In this document: positions 48,908 to 56,249 of the stretch, one piece after another | Numbering within the stretch: position 1 is the first letter of the stretch | Layout of the letters: each line of letters starts with the position of its first letter | Assembly (NCBI RefSeq): GCF_023715325.1 | Contig: NZ_JAMBNX010000001.1 | Location: 186,001-250,000 of the forward strand | Reading direction: 5' to 3' | From: Agromyces mediolanus | GTDB lineage: Bacteria; Actinomycetota; Actinomycetes; Actinomycetales; Microbacteriaceae | Length of the DNA stretch: 64,000 nucleotides | The notes under the pieces: model-generated | What the model was told of the DNA's origin: nothing | What the model saw: only the letters and a program-made list of their open reading frames with translations | Database searches by the model: none | Translations under genes and position numbers: made by a program

Positions 48908-49738
48908 TTGGCTCGTTCCCCCAAGCGTCGCCTTCCCGGCGGTCGCGTCAGCAAAGCTGCGACCAAGGCCATCGTGCAGGCGAAGACCCGGGCGGATGAT
49001 TCCGAGACGGCGATCGCGCCGGTCTCGACGATCTCCACCCGCAGGCTCCGCCGCGGTGGGGTCGCCAACCTCGTCGTCATGACGATCTCGGCCGGACTCG
49101 TCGGCACCCTGGCGATCCCCGCCTACGCCTTCGCGCCCGGCAGCGAGGACCCGGAGTTCGCCACGAGTGCGAGCGCCGCGCTCACGAAGGCCGACCCGCA
49201 GTCCGTCGCGGTCGACGCGGATGCCTCGGCCGCTCCGGTCTCGCAGGACACCCTGGCGGTCACCACCGGCGCCTCGATCCAGGAGGCGGCCGAGGCGGAG
49301 GCCGCGCGGCAGGCCGCGCAGACGGCGATGACCTCGTACGCGGCGTCGTACGACGGCCCCTCCGTCGGCGAGCTGCTCGCCAGCCCGCCGTACCCGAACT
49401 TCGACCTCGCGAGCGTCTACAACGTGGCGACGCAGTACATCGGGGTGCCGTACGTCTACGGCGGCGCGACGCCGGCCGGCTTCGACTGCTCCGGCTTCAT
49501 CATGTACGTCTACGCGCAGTTCGGCGTCTCGATGCCGCACTCCTCCGCCGGGCAGGGCGCCATGGGCACCCCGATCTCCGAGGCGGCCGCGGTGCCGGGC
49601 GACCTCGTCATCATGCCGGGACACGACGGCTTCTACGCCGGCGGCGGCATGATCCTGCACGCCCCCTATGAGGGTGCGTCGGTGCGGGTGCAGCCGATCT
49701 GGACCAGCGACTACTCGATCGTGCGCATCGGCATCTGA
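48908..49738 (+). CDS. exported NlpC/P60 peptidoglycan endopeptidase
   Basis: A 276-residue protein with an Arg-rich start, a signal/anchor helix (about 57-80, ending IPAYAFA), an Ala-rich helical stretch (about 118-140) and a C-terminal NlpC/P60 domain. The catalytic Cys194 is in FDCSGF, His239 in GHDGFY and His251 in LHAPYEG. It cuts peptide stems of peptidoglycan. TTG at 48908 is chosen because GGAGG lies seven bases before it and no nearby ATG/GTG fits. The N-terminal layout resembles the CHAP protein at 50735. Confidence 0.85.
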   Translation: MARSPKRRLPGGRVSKAATKAIVQAKTRADDSETAIAPVSTISTRRLRRGGVANLVVMTISAGLVGTLAIPAYAFAPGSEDPEFATSASAALTKADPQSVAVDADASAAPVSQDTLAVTTGASIQEAAEAEAARQAAQTAMTSYAASYDGPSVGELLASPPYPNFDLASVYNVATQYIGVPYVYGGATPAGFDCSGFIMYVYAQFGVSMPHSSAGQGAMGTPISEAAAVPGDLVIMPGHDGFYAGGGMILHAPYEGASVRVQPIWTSDYSIVRIGI

Positions 49739-49763
49739 GATGAACATCGGGTGACCGCCCGAG

Positions 49764-49801
49764 GGAAACGGCGCGCCGGAGGCATCCTGCGCGCCGTTTC
49801 C
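49764..49801 (+). terminator. terminator after the NlpC/P60 gene
   Basis: GGAAACGGCGCGC (49764-49776) pairs perfectly with GCGCGCCGTTTCC (49789-49801). Confidence 0.75.
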
Positions 49802-49806
49802 TGTCG

Positions 49807-49981
49807 TACGCTGGAGGCCTGACGAACCGAACCGAACGGGGAGGCCGATGGTGCAGCGTGAGCGCGTCCATGCCAGGAACGCGCGCGCGCACTTCCACCA
49901 ACGGCCGAGTCATCAGCCGAGCCACCTGAGCGCTAGCGCGCCGAACGGGCACCGTCCTCTGGACGGTGCCCGTTCTTGTTT
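49807..49981 (+). ncRNA. candidate short terminated transcript (leader or small RNA) upstream of HNH gene
   Basis: TACGCT (49807-49812) is a possible -10 box. A start codon with GGGGAGGCCG before it lies at 49848, and the palindrome GCGCTAGCGC follows near 49931. The best intrinsic terminator of the window, 49943-49981, closes the unit. The short frame from 49848 encodes a His-rich beginning (VHARNARAHFHQRPSHQPSH) and runs through the hairpin to overlap the HNH start at 50063. This could be an attenuation leader for the HNH gene or an independent small RNA. It fills the 324-base space between the two genes. Confidence 0.4.
49943..49981 (+). terminator. strong intrinsic terminator upstream of the HNH gene
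   Basis: GAACGGGCACCGTCC (49943-49957) pairs perfectly over 15 bp with 49961-49975 around TCT and is followed by TTGTTT. It lies about 80 bases before, not after, the HNH gene, so it either ends a short upstream RNA or attenuates the gene. Confidence 0.85.
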
Positions 49982-50062
49982 CCGGCGACCCCCGACGGTC
50001 TCGATCCGCCGTCCCGTATCCCGCGGCCGGAAGCCACCCGGCCCCGTACGAAAGGTGACGTC

Positions 50063-50581
50063 ATGAGCGGCACCCTCATCCTGAACGCGAGCTACGAACC
50101 GCTCGCCGTGGTCCCGATGCGCCGGGCGATGCTCCTGGTGCTGAACGGCAAAGCCTCGGTCGTCGAGGCGGCCGAGGGCTGGCTGCACTCGCGGTCGGCG
50201 CGGTACGCCGTGCCGAGCGTGGTGCTGCTGCAGCACTACGTCCGGATCCCGCTCCGCCCCGTTCCGCTCACCCGTCGCGCGGCGCTGCAGCGCTACGGCT
50301 ATCGCTGCGCGTACTGCCGCGACTACGGCGACACGCTCGACCACGTCGTGCCGCGCTCCCGCGGCGGCGGCCACAGCTGGGGCAACGTCGTCGTCGCCTG
50401 CCGGCGCTGCAACCACAAGAAGGCCGACAAGATGCTTGCGGAGATCGGCTGGCGACTCCCGTTCGAGCTCACGGAACCGGTGCCCACGCCGCAGGCGAGG
50501 GCGGGGCTCTGGTCGACGCGCCACCCGGAGTGGGCGCAGTACCTCGGCTCGATGCCGCAGCCCGCGCTGCTCGCCGGGTGA
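50063..50581 (+). CDS. HNH endonuclease domain protein
   Basis: A 172-residue protein of the common actinobacterial family that starts MSGTLILNASYEPLAVV. The HNH domain has CAYC, LDHVVPRSRGGGHSWGN and CRRCNHKKADK, that is, two zinc CxxC knuckles and the catalytic His. GAAAGGTGACGTC precedes the ATG. The family is widespread and probably a host protein rather than a mobile element, but its role is unknown. It is preceded by a terminator-closed leader and sits between the two cell-wall hydrolase-like genes. Confidence 0.85.
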   Translation: MSGTLILNASYEPLAVVPMRRAMLLVLNGKASVVEAAEGWLHSRSARYAVPSVVLLQHYVRIPLRPVPLTRRAALQRYGYRCAYCRDYGDTLDHVVPRSRGGGHSWGNVVVACRRCNHKKADKMLAEIGWRLPFELTEPVPTPQARAGLWSTRHPEWAQYLGSMPQPALLAG

Positions 50582-50622
50582 GCCCCCATCCGGGCCGGCC
50601 CGCGACGGTCCGTGATCGGATC

Positions 50623-50651
50623 GTGACATCGCGTGCGGTGTGCCCTATGGT
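50623..50651 (+). promoter_or_regulatory. promoter of the CHAP gene, matched to that of the NlpC/P60 gene
   Basis: GTGACA (50623-50628), a 17-base spacer and TATGGT (50646-50651) reproduce the arrangement at 48733-48761, including the flanking GTGACATCGC and CGAGTCC four bases past the -10 box. Confidence 0.75.
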
Positions 50652-50734
50652 GGTACGAGTCCGGTGCGGTACACGCCCTCCGGTCGCCCGAGACCACCCC
50701 GCGTCCCTCTGCGCGGGATCCGGAGGAACATCAC

Positions 50735-51577
50735 GTGAACGGTGACACCACGCGCGACGCGATCGAGCGGCCGCGCGCAGGACGGCAATCGGCTTCCCCG
50801 GTCTCCGGCCCCCGTGGGGCGAGCGTCTCCGACGGGCGCGTTCGCCGTCGTGGCCCGCTGCGCGTCCTCGGCGCCGTCGTGGCCGTACCCGCCATCATCG
50901 GCACCGTGGCGATCCCGGCGTACGCCATGATGCCGAGCAGCGACGAGTACGCGAGCAGCGCGAGCTACAGCCTCACGCAGAGCCAGGCGCAGGACCTCAT
51001 CGTGCCGGGCCTCGTCAACAAGGCCGGCGTCGCCGCCGACAGCTACGCGGTCACCACGAAGGAAGAGATCGATCGTCAGGCGCGAGACGCCGCCGCCGCG
51101 GAGCAGGCCGCCTGGTCCGCCGAGCTCGCGTCGCGCACCCCCAACGGCAACTACGCGGTGTACACGGTGAAGGCCGAGGGCGACGACTACCCCTGGTGGG
51201 ACCAGCTGCCCGACGACTACGGCGGCGGGCTCTCGCCGTTGCGCTACTACTACCGCGAGTGCGTCGACTTCGTCGCCTGGCGGTTGAATCGTGACGCCGG
51301 CGTCACGAGCGCCCCGTGGAAGTGGGACTGGTCGAACCTCGCCTCGGGCAGCGCGTACGCCTGGGCCGACGCCTGGGCCGAGAAGGGCTGGCCGACCTCT
51401 TCGACGCCCGTCGTCGGGGCCGTCGCCTGGTTCCCGTACAACCACGTGGCCTATGTGCAGTCGATCAACGGCGACGGCAGCGTGAACCTCGAGGAGTACA
51501 ACCAGAACTCCGACCACTCGTACCACCGGCGCACCATCCCGGCGGGCGAGGCGCTGTACCTCTACCCGCCCGCCTGA
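50735..51577 (+). CDS. exported CHAP-domain protein
   Basis: A 280-residue protein with an Arg-rich N terminus, signal/anchor helix (about 45-67, ending IPAYA), an Ala/Glu-rich coiled segment (about 105-130) and a CHAP amidase domain. Cys176 is in YRECVDFVAWR, His237 in YNHVAYVQS, with LEEYN after it. CHAP enzymes cleave peptidoglycan amide bonds. GGAGGAACATCAC precedes the GTG at 50735. The N-terminal design parallels the NlpC/P60 protein at 48908. Confidence 0.83.
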   Translation: MNGDTTRDAIERPRAGRQSASPVSGPRGASVSDGRVRRRGPLRVLGAVVAVPAIIGTVAIPAYAMMPSSDEYASSASYSLTQSQAQDLIVPGLVNKAGVAADSYAVTTKEEIDRQARDAAAAEQAAWSAELASRTPNGNYAVYTVKAEGDDYPWWDQLPDDYGGGLSPLRYYYRECVDFVAWRLNRDAGVTSAPWKWDWSNLASGSAYAWADAWAEKGWPTSSTPVVGAVAWFPYNHVAYVQSINGDGSVNLEEYNQNSDHSYHRRTIPAGEALYLYPPA

Positions 51578-51587
51578 CCGGCCCCCG

Positions 51588-52616
51588 TCAGCGCGGCAGC
51601 CGGGCCAGGCACGCCGGCGCGGGCGTCGGCACGGTGTCGACGAGCTCCTGCGGCACGCCCTCGGCGTCGAGGGCGACGATCGCGATCGAGTCGGAACCCT
51701 GATCGGCGACGAGCGCGAACCGCTCGTCGTGCGTGAGCTCCAGGTCGCGGGGATGGATGCCGCCGGTCGGCACGCTCGCGACGTGCACGAGGGTGCCGGT
51801 GTCTCGATCCAGGCGGAGCCCGGCGAGCGCGTCGGCGTCGCGGTCGCCGACGAGGACGACCCCGCCCCGGGTGAGGCGGATGGCCGAGACGCCGAGGCCG
51901 CGGAACGCGATCCGCGCGTCGACCGGGTACCAGCCGAGCTCGGTGCGCGCGTCGAGGTCGACGACCGAGACGGTGCGGTCGAGTTCGTTCGCGACGAGCG
52001 CGCGACGACCGGTCACGACGAGATGCCGGGGGCCGGCGCCGGCGTGCACCGCGATCTCGCCGACGGCGGCCAGCGAGCCGGTGGCCTCGTCGAGCTCGAG
52101 CAGCCGGATGCGGTCGGCACCGAGATCGGGAGCGAGTGCGAGTCCGCCGTCGAAGACCACCTGGTGCAGGTGGGGGGACCCCTGCCGGTCGAGTACGGGC
52201 CCGCTGCCCGTGAACGTCGAGCGGGCGGCGGCAGCCGCCGGACCGAGGCCGTCGACGGGGTGCGCCGTGACCGAGCCGCCGGAGTAGTTCGCGGCGAGCG
52301 CCCAGCGACCGCCGGGGCTCAAGGCGACGTGGCACGGGTCGCCGTCGGCGACGCCGAGCGGAGCGAGCGGGATCAGCGTCTCGGCGTCGTCTCCCGCCGC
52401 CCACACCGAGATACCGCCGGGGGCGAGCTCGTGCGAGACGACGATCCGCTCGTCGCGGAGCGCGAGGAACATCGGGTTCTCGCCGACCTGCACGGCTTCG
52501 CCGAGGCGCCAGGCGCCGGCGCCGTCCACCTCGAGCCGGCGGATGCCACGAGCCGGTGCGCCGAGCCCGCCGGAGGTCGAGGCGCCCACCCAGAAGACCG
52601 TCGGCTCGCCGCTCAT
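51588..52616 (-). CDS. lactonase-family beta-propeller protein (6-phosphogluconolactonase-like)
   Basis: A 342-residue protein with repeated beta-propeller blades and the lactonase-family signature regions (LSPGGRWALAANYSGGSVTAHPV, GSPHLHQVVFDGG, GAGPRHLVVTGRRALVANELDRTVSV and GGIHPRDLELTHDERFALVADQGSDS). The usual role is hydrolysis of 6-phosphogluconolactone, though many members are uncharacterised. It has no signal peptide. It is convergent with the CHAP gene. Confidence 0.8.
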   Translation of the reverse strand: MSGEPTVFWVGASTSGGLGAPARGIRRLEVDGAGAWRLGEAVQVGENPMFLALRDERIVVSHELAPGGISVWAAGDDAETLIPLAPLGVADGDPCHVALSPGGRWALAANYSGGSVTAHPVDGLGPAAAAARSTFTGSGPVLDRQGSPHLHQVVFDGGLALAPDLGADRIRLLELDEATGSLAAVGEIAVHAGAGPRHLVVTGRRALVANELDRTVSVVDLDARTELGWYPVDARIAFRGLGVSAIRLTRGGVVLVGDRDADALAGLRLDRDTGTLVHVASVPTGGIHPRDLELTHDERFALVADQGSDSIAIVALDAEGVPQELVDTVPTPAPACLARLPR

Positions 52617-52701
52617 GCTGCTCCGTTCCGCGGCGGGGCCGCGCTCAGGGCGCGCGTGCGCCGATCGTCAGGCTATCGCGAGCCGGTAGACTCGCTAGGC
52701 C

Positions 52702-52774
52702 GCCCCCGTAGCTCAGAGGATAGAGCGTCGGTTTCCTAAACCGTGCGTCGCAGGTTCGAGTCCTGTCGGGGGCA
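52702..52774 (+). tRNA. tRNA-Arg (anticodon CCU)
   Basis: Acceptor GCCCCCG/CGGGGGC, D arm GCTC..GAGC, anticodon loop TTCCTAA (anticodon CCT), T arm GCAGG-TTCGAGT-CCTGT and discriminator A are present. The first anticodon-stem pair (27-43) is T-T, the only irregularity. CCA is not encoded. TAGACT (52687-52692) is a likely -10 box. Confidence 0.93.
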
Positions 52775-52839
52775 CTCTCCCGCCCCTTCGCGATCGCTCG
52801 GCCGTTCAAGACGCCTGGTGCCGCTCGCCCAGCGGGAGC

Positions 52840-53919
52840 ATGATGGGTCGCATGGACCTGCCGGTGATGCCGCCCGTTGCGCCGATGCTCGCGAAGTCGG
52901 TGAAGGAGATCCCCGACGTCGGGCATGTCGAGCCGAAGTGGGACGGGTTCCGCACGATCGTCTTCCGCGACGGCGACGAGGTGGAACTCGGCAGCCGGAA
53001 CGAGAAGCCGATGACCCGGTACTTCCCCGAGCTCGTCGAGGCGCTGCGCCGCGAGCTGCCGGAGCGGTGCGTCGTGGACGGCGAGATCGTGCTGGTGCGC
53101 GACGGGCGGCTCGACTTCGAGGCCCTGCAGCAGCGCATCCACCCCGCGGCGAGCCGGGTGAAGCTGCTGGCGGGGGAGACGCCCGCGTCGTTCGTCGCGT
53201 TCGACCTGCTCGCGCTCGGCGACGAAGATCTGACCGGCACCGCGTTCGGCGAGCGGCGGCGCCGGCTCGAGGCCGCGCTCGCCGAGGCATCCGATCCCGT
53301 CTTCGTCACGCCGGCGACGGCGGACCTCGACGTCGCCCGGGACTGGTTCGAGCGTTTCGAGGGGGCGGGCCTCGACGGGGTCGTCGCGAAGCCGCTCGAC
53401 GGCACGTACCAGCCCGACAAGCGGGCGATGTTCAAGATCAAGCACGAGCGCACGGCCGACTGCGTCGTCGCGGGCTTCCGCTGGCACAAGAGCGGGGACG
53501 TCGTCGGCTCACTGCTGCTCGGGCTCTACGGGGACGACGGCCGGCTGCATCACGTCGGCGTGGTCGCCGCATTCTCGATGGCGCGGCGGGCCGAACTCGT
53601 CGGCGAGCTCGAGCCGCTCGTCGAGACGGATCTCTCGCGGCATCCGTGGGGCGAGTGGGCCGACCAGGCGGCGCACGAGCAGACGCGCATGCCGGGCGCG
53701 GTGAGCCGCTGGAGCGGGGGCAAGAACCTGTCGTTCGTGCCGCTGCGTCCCGAGCTCGTCGTCGAAGTGGCCTACGACCACATGGAGGGCGATCGCTTCC
53801 GCCACACCGCGCAGTTCCGGCGCTGGCGGTCCGACCGCGACCCGGAGAGCTGCGGCTACGGCCAGCTCGAGGTGCCCGGGGCGCTCGAGCTCGGCGAGAT
53901 CCTGCCGCTCAGGGGCTGA
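52840..53919 (+). CDS. ligC: ATP-dependent DNA ligase, LigC type
   Basis: A 359-residue ligase with nucleotidyltransferase motif I EPKWDGFR (catalytic Lys33), motif III (VDGEIVLV), motif IV (EGAGLDGVVAKPLD), motif V (AMFKIKHERTADCVVAGFRWHK) and a C-terminal OB domain. Actinobacterial LigC acts in Ku-independent repair, including excision repair gap sealing. No Ku or LigD polymerase gene is adjacent. Several ATGs cluster at 52840-52852; the exact start is uncertain by a few codons. It is convergent with the Lrp-type gene. Confidence 0.9.
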   Translation: MMGRMDLPVMPPVAPMLAKSVKEIPDVGHVEPKWDGFRTIVFRDGDEVELGSRNEKPMTRYFPELVEALRRELPERCVVDGEIVLVRDGRLDFEALQQRIHPAASRVKLLAGETPASFVAFDLLALGDEDLTGTAFGERRRRLEAALAEASDPVFVTPATADLDVARDWFERFEGAGLDGVVAKPLDGTYQPDKRAMFKIKHERTADCVVAGFRWHKSGDVVGSLLLGLYGDDGRLHHVGVVAAFSMARRAELVGELEPLVETDLSRHPWGEWADQAAHEQTRMPGAVSRWSGGKNLSFVPLRPELVVEVAYDHMEGDRFRHTAQFRRWRSDRDPESCGYGQLEVPGALELGEILPLRG

Positions 53920-53928
53920 CGGCCGCGC

Positions 53929-54432
53929 TCAGAGGACGACGCCGATGCCCGCCGACAGGGCGGTGTGGTGCTCGAACACGAGGTTCGTCTCGGTCAGGGC
54001 GACCGCCGGGTTGGCCGAGAGGTTCTTCAGCACGAACTGCCGCACGTGGTCGCTGTCGCGCACCCGGACGTGGATCAGGAAGTCCTCGGTGCCGCCGAGG
54101 AAGAACAGCTGCGCCACCTCGGGCTCGCGGCGGAGCTCGTCGGAGATCTGCTCCATGAGGTGGCGCGCGCCCGGGCGGATGCGGACGCTCACGAGCGCCT
54201 GCAGGGTGAGCCCGAGGGCGACGGGGTCGATCTCCGCCGTGTAGCGCGTGATGACGCCGCGTTCGCGCAGCGAGCGGACCCGGGCGAGACAGGTCGACGG
54301 CGAGATGCCGACCGAGCGGGCCAGGTCGATGTTCGGGGTGCGGGCGTTCTCGTGCAGCCGCGCGATGATCGCGCGGTCGACCTCGTCGAGCACGACCGGT
54401 CCCTGGTCGCGGATCTGCGGCGCCTCGGCCAT
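53929..54432 (-). CDS. aldR: Lrp/AsnC-family regulator, probable AldR
   Basis: A 167-residue regulator: N-terminal helix-turn-helix (LDEVDRAIIARLHENARTPNIDLARSVGISPSTCLARVRSLRERGVI) and C-terminal RAM effector domain (PEVAQLFFLGGTEDFLIHVRVRD). It is divergent from ald, exactly as AldR in mycobacteria, where it senses alanine and controls alanine dehydrogenase. The ATG at 54432 has GGAGG six bases upstream; a GTG two codons earlier overlaps that site and is rejected. Confidence 0.85.
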   Translation of the reverse strand: MAEAPQIRDQGPVVLDEVDRAIIARLHENARTPNIDLARSVGISPSTCLARVRSLRERGVITRYTAEIDPVALGLTLQALVSVRIRPGARHLMEQISDELRREPEVAQLFFLGGTEDFLIHVRVRDSDHVRQFVLKNLSANPAVALTETNLVFEHHTALSAGIGVVL

Positions 54433-54562
54433 GAACACCCTCCAGAACGCATGAATGACCTTGAAATCACCAGTCTACCGAATTCTGTTCGGAGCAGCTT
54501 CCGTTTGAACGAATAAGCGGTGACCATTGAGGGTACCCACCCAATAGCATTCGGAGTCTGAA
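54433..54562. promoter_or_regulatory. divergent control region between aldR and ald
   Basis: This 130-base AT-richer gap holds both promoters and presumably the AldR binding sites. Short AT-containing segments such as GAATGACCTTGAAATCA and GAACGAATAAGCGG stand out against the high-GC background. I cannot assign exact boxes. Confidence 0.45.
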
Positions 54563-55660
54563 ATGCACATCGGCGTGCCCGCTGAGATCAAGAACAACGA
54601 ATTCCGCGTCGCCATCACCCCGGCCGGCGTCCACGCCTTCGCGCAGCGCGGCCACCGCGTCGACGTGCAGGCGGGGGCCGGCACCGGTGCCGGCTACACC
54701 GACGAGGAGTACCGCGAGGCCGGCGCGACGATCGTCGCGACCGCCGAAGAGGCCTGGAGCGCCGAGCTCGTCCTGAAGGTGAAGGAGCCGATCGCTCCGG
54801 AGTACGGCTTCCTCCGCAGCGACCTCACGCTCTTCACCTACCTGCACCTCGCCGCCGACCGGCCGCTGACCGAGGCGATCCTCGCCTCCGGCGTCACGGC
54901 GATCGCCTACGAGACGGTGCAGCTCGCCGACCGTTCGCTGCCGCTGCTCACCCCCATGAGCGAGGTCGCCGGACGACTCGCCCCGCAGGTGGGCGCCGCG
55001 TCGCTGCACGCCTCGAAGGGCGGCCGCGGCGTGCTGCTCGCGGGCGTCCCCGGCACGAGCCCCGCGAAGGTCGTCGTCATCGGCGGCGGCGTCGCGGGCG
55101 AGCAGGCCGCGGCGACCGCGCTCGGCCTCGGCGCCGATGTCACCGTCTTCGACATCTCCCTGCCGAAGCTCCGCGAGATCGACGCGCGCTACCAGGGCCG
55201 GATCAAGACGCTCGCGTCCTCGCCCTACGAGATCGCCCGCCAGGTGAAGGACGCCGACCTCGTCGTCGGCGCCGTGCTGATCCCGGGCGCCGCCGCGCCG
55301 AAGGTCGTCACCGACGAGATGGTCGCCACGATGAAGCCGGGCGCCGTGCTCGTCGACATCGCCATCGACCAGGGCGGCTGCTTCGAGGGCTCGCGCCCGA
55401 CGACGCACGCCGACCCCACCTTCAAGGTGCACGACGCGATCTTCTACTGCGTCGCGAACATGCCCGGAGCGGTGCCCGCGACCTCGGCCCCCGCCCTCAC
55501 CAACGCGACCCTGCCGTACGCGCTGAAGATCGCCGACCTCGGCTGGGAGGCCGCCCTCGACGCCGACCCGGCGCTCGCCAAGGGCCTGAACGCGACCGCG
55601 GGCAAGCTCACCAACGAGCCCGTCGCCGTCGCCCTCGGCCTCGAGTACCAGGCGCGCTGA
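54563..55660 (+). CDS. ald: alanine dehydrogenase
   Basis: A 365-residue NAD-dependent enzyme interconverting L-alanine and pyruvate plus ammonia. It opens MHIGVPAEIKNNEFRVAITP; the active Lys lies in LKVKEPI, the catalytic His in TYLHLA, and the Rossmann loop is VVVIGGGVAGEQAA. The length is normal. It is divergent from its probable regulator AldR. A hairpin terminator follows. Confidence 0.95.
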   Translation: MHIGVPAEIKNNEFRVAITPAGVHAFAQRGHRVDVQAGAGTGAGYTDEEYREAGATIVATAEEAWSAELVLKVKEPIAPEYGFLRSDLTLFTYLHLAADRPLTEAILASGVTAIAYETVQLADRSLPLLTPMSEVAGRLAPQVGAASLHASKGGRGVLLAGVPGTSPAKVVVIGGGVAGEQAAATALGLGADVTVFDISLPKLREIDARYQGRIKTLASSPYEIARQVKDADLVVGAVLIPGAAAPKVVTDEMVATMKPGAVLVDIAIDQGGCFEGSRPTTHADPTFKVHDAIFYCVANMPGAVPATSAPALTNATLPYALKIADLGWEAALDADPALAKGLNATAGKLTNEPVAVALGLEYQAR

Positions 55661-55764
55661 GCCGCGCCGAACCGCCTCGCCCCTCGCAGCCGATCGACCG
55701 CTTCACGCGGTCGCGAGGGGTGACGGAACGTCGCGGCGGGCCGACTCCCAGTGCCCGCCGCGAC

Positions 55765-55803
55765 CGGATGCCCCGACTGCACACGATGCGGTCGGGGCAT
55801 CCG
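55765..55803. terminator. two-way terminator between ald and the rhodanese gene
   Basis: CGGATGCCCCGAC (55765-55777) pairs perfectly with GTCGGGGCATCCG (55791-55803). It carries the GGATGCC motif in both arms. Confidence 0.75.
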
Positions 55804-55840
55804 TCCGTTCGGGACGATGCCTCGGTGCCGGCGGCGTGAC

Positions 55841-56146
55841 CTAGCCTTCGCCGAGCACGACCGGCAGCCCGCTCTGGTACCAGGCCAGGATGCCGCCCTC
55901 GACGTTCACCGCGTCGATGCCCTGCTGCTCGAGGTACTGCACCGCCTGGGCGCTGCGGCCGCCGACGTGGCACATGACGTAGACCGTGCGATCGCGGGGC
56001 ACCTCGTCGAGTCGGGCGACGAGCTCGCCGAGCGGCAGATGATGGGCGCCTTCGACGCGGGCCTGCGCGAGCTCCTGGGCTTCGCGGACATCGATCAGGT
56101 AGGCATCGGCCGCGGCGTGCACCTCGGCAGGGGAGCTGGACTGCAT
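55841..56146 (-). CDS. single-domain rhodanese-like protein
   Basis: A 101-residue rhodanese with the persulfide loop Cys in VMCHVGGRS and the upstream YLIDVREAQE motif. It may carry sulfane sulfur in thiosulfate or sulfur-transfer reactions. The protein is cytosolic with no signal peptide. It is transcribed alone. Confidence 0.85.
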   Translation of the reverse strand: MQSSSPAEVHAAADAYLIDVREAQELAQARVEGAHHLPLGELVARLDEVPRDRTVYVMCHVGGRSAQAVQYLEQQGIDAVNVEGGILAWYQSGLPVVLGEG

Positions 56147-56249
56147 GGATCGGCCTCTCGACCCTCGTCACGATACCCGAGACGCGGCAAACCCGAGGTT
56201 CCGGGCGTCGCTGCGGGGAATTCCGCGAGGGGCGACATAAGGTGGCCGT

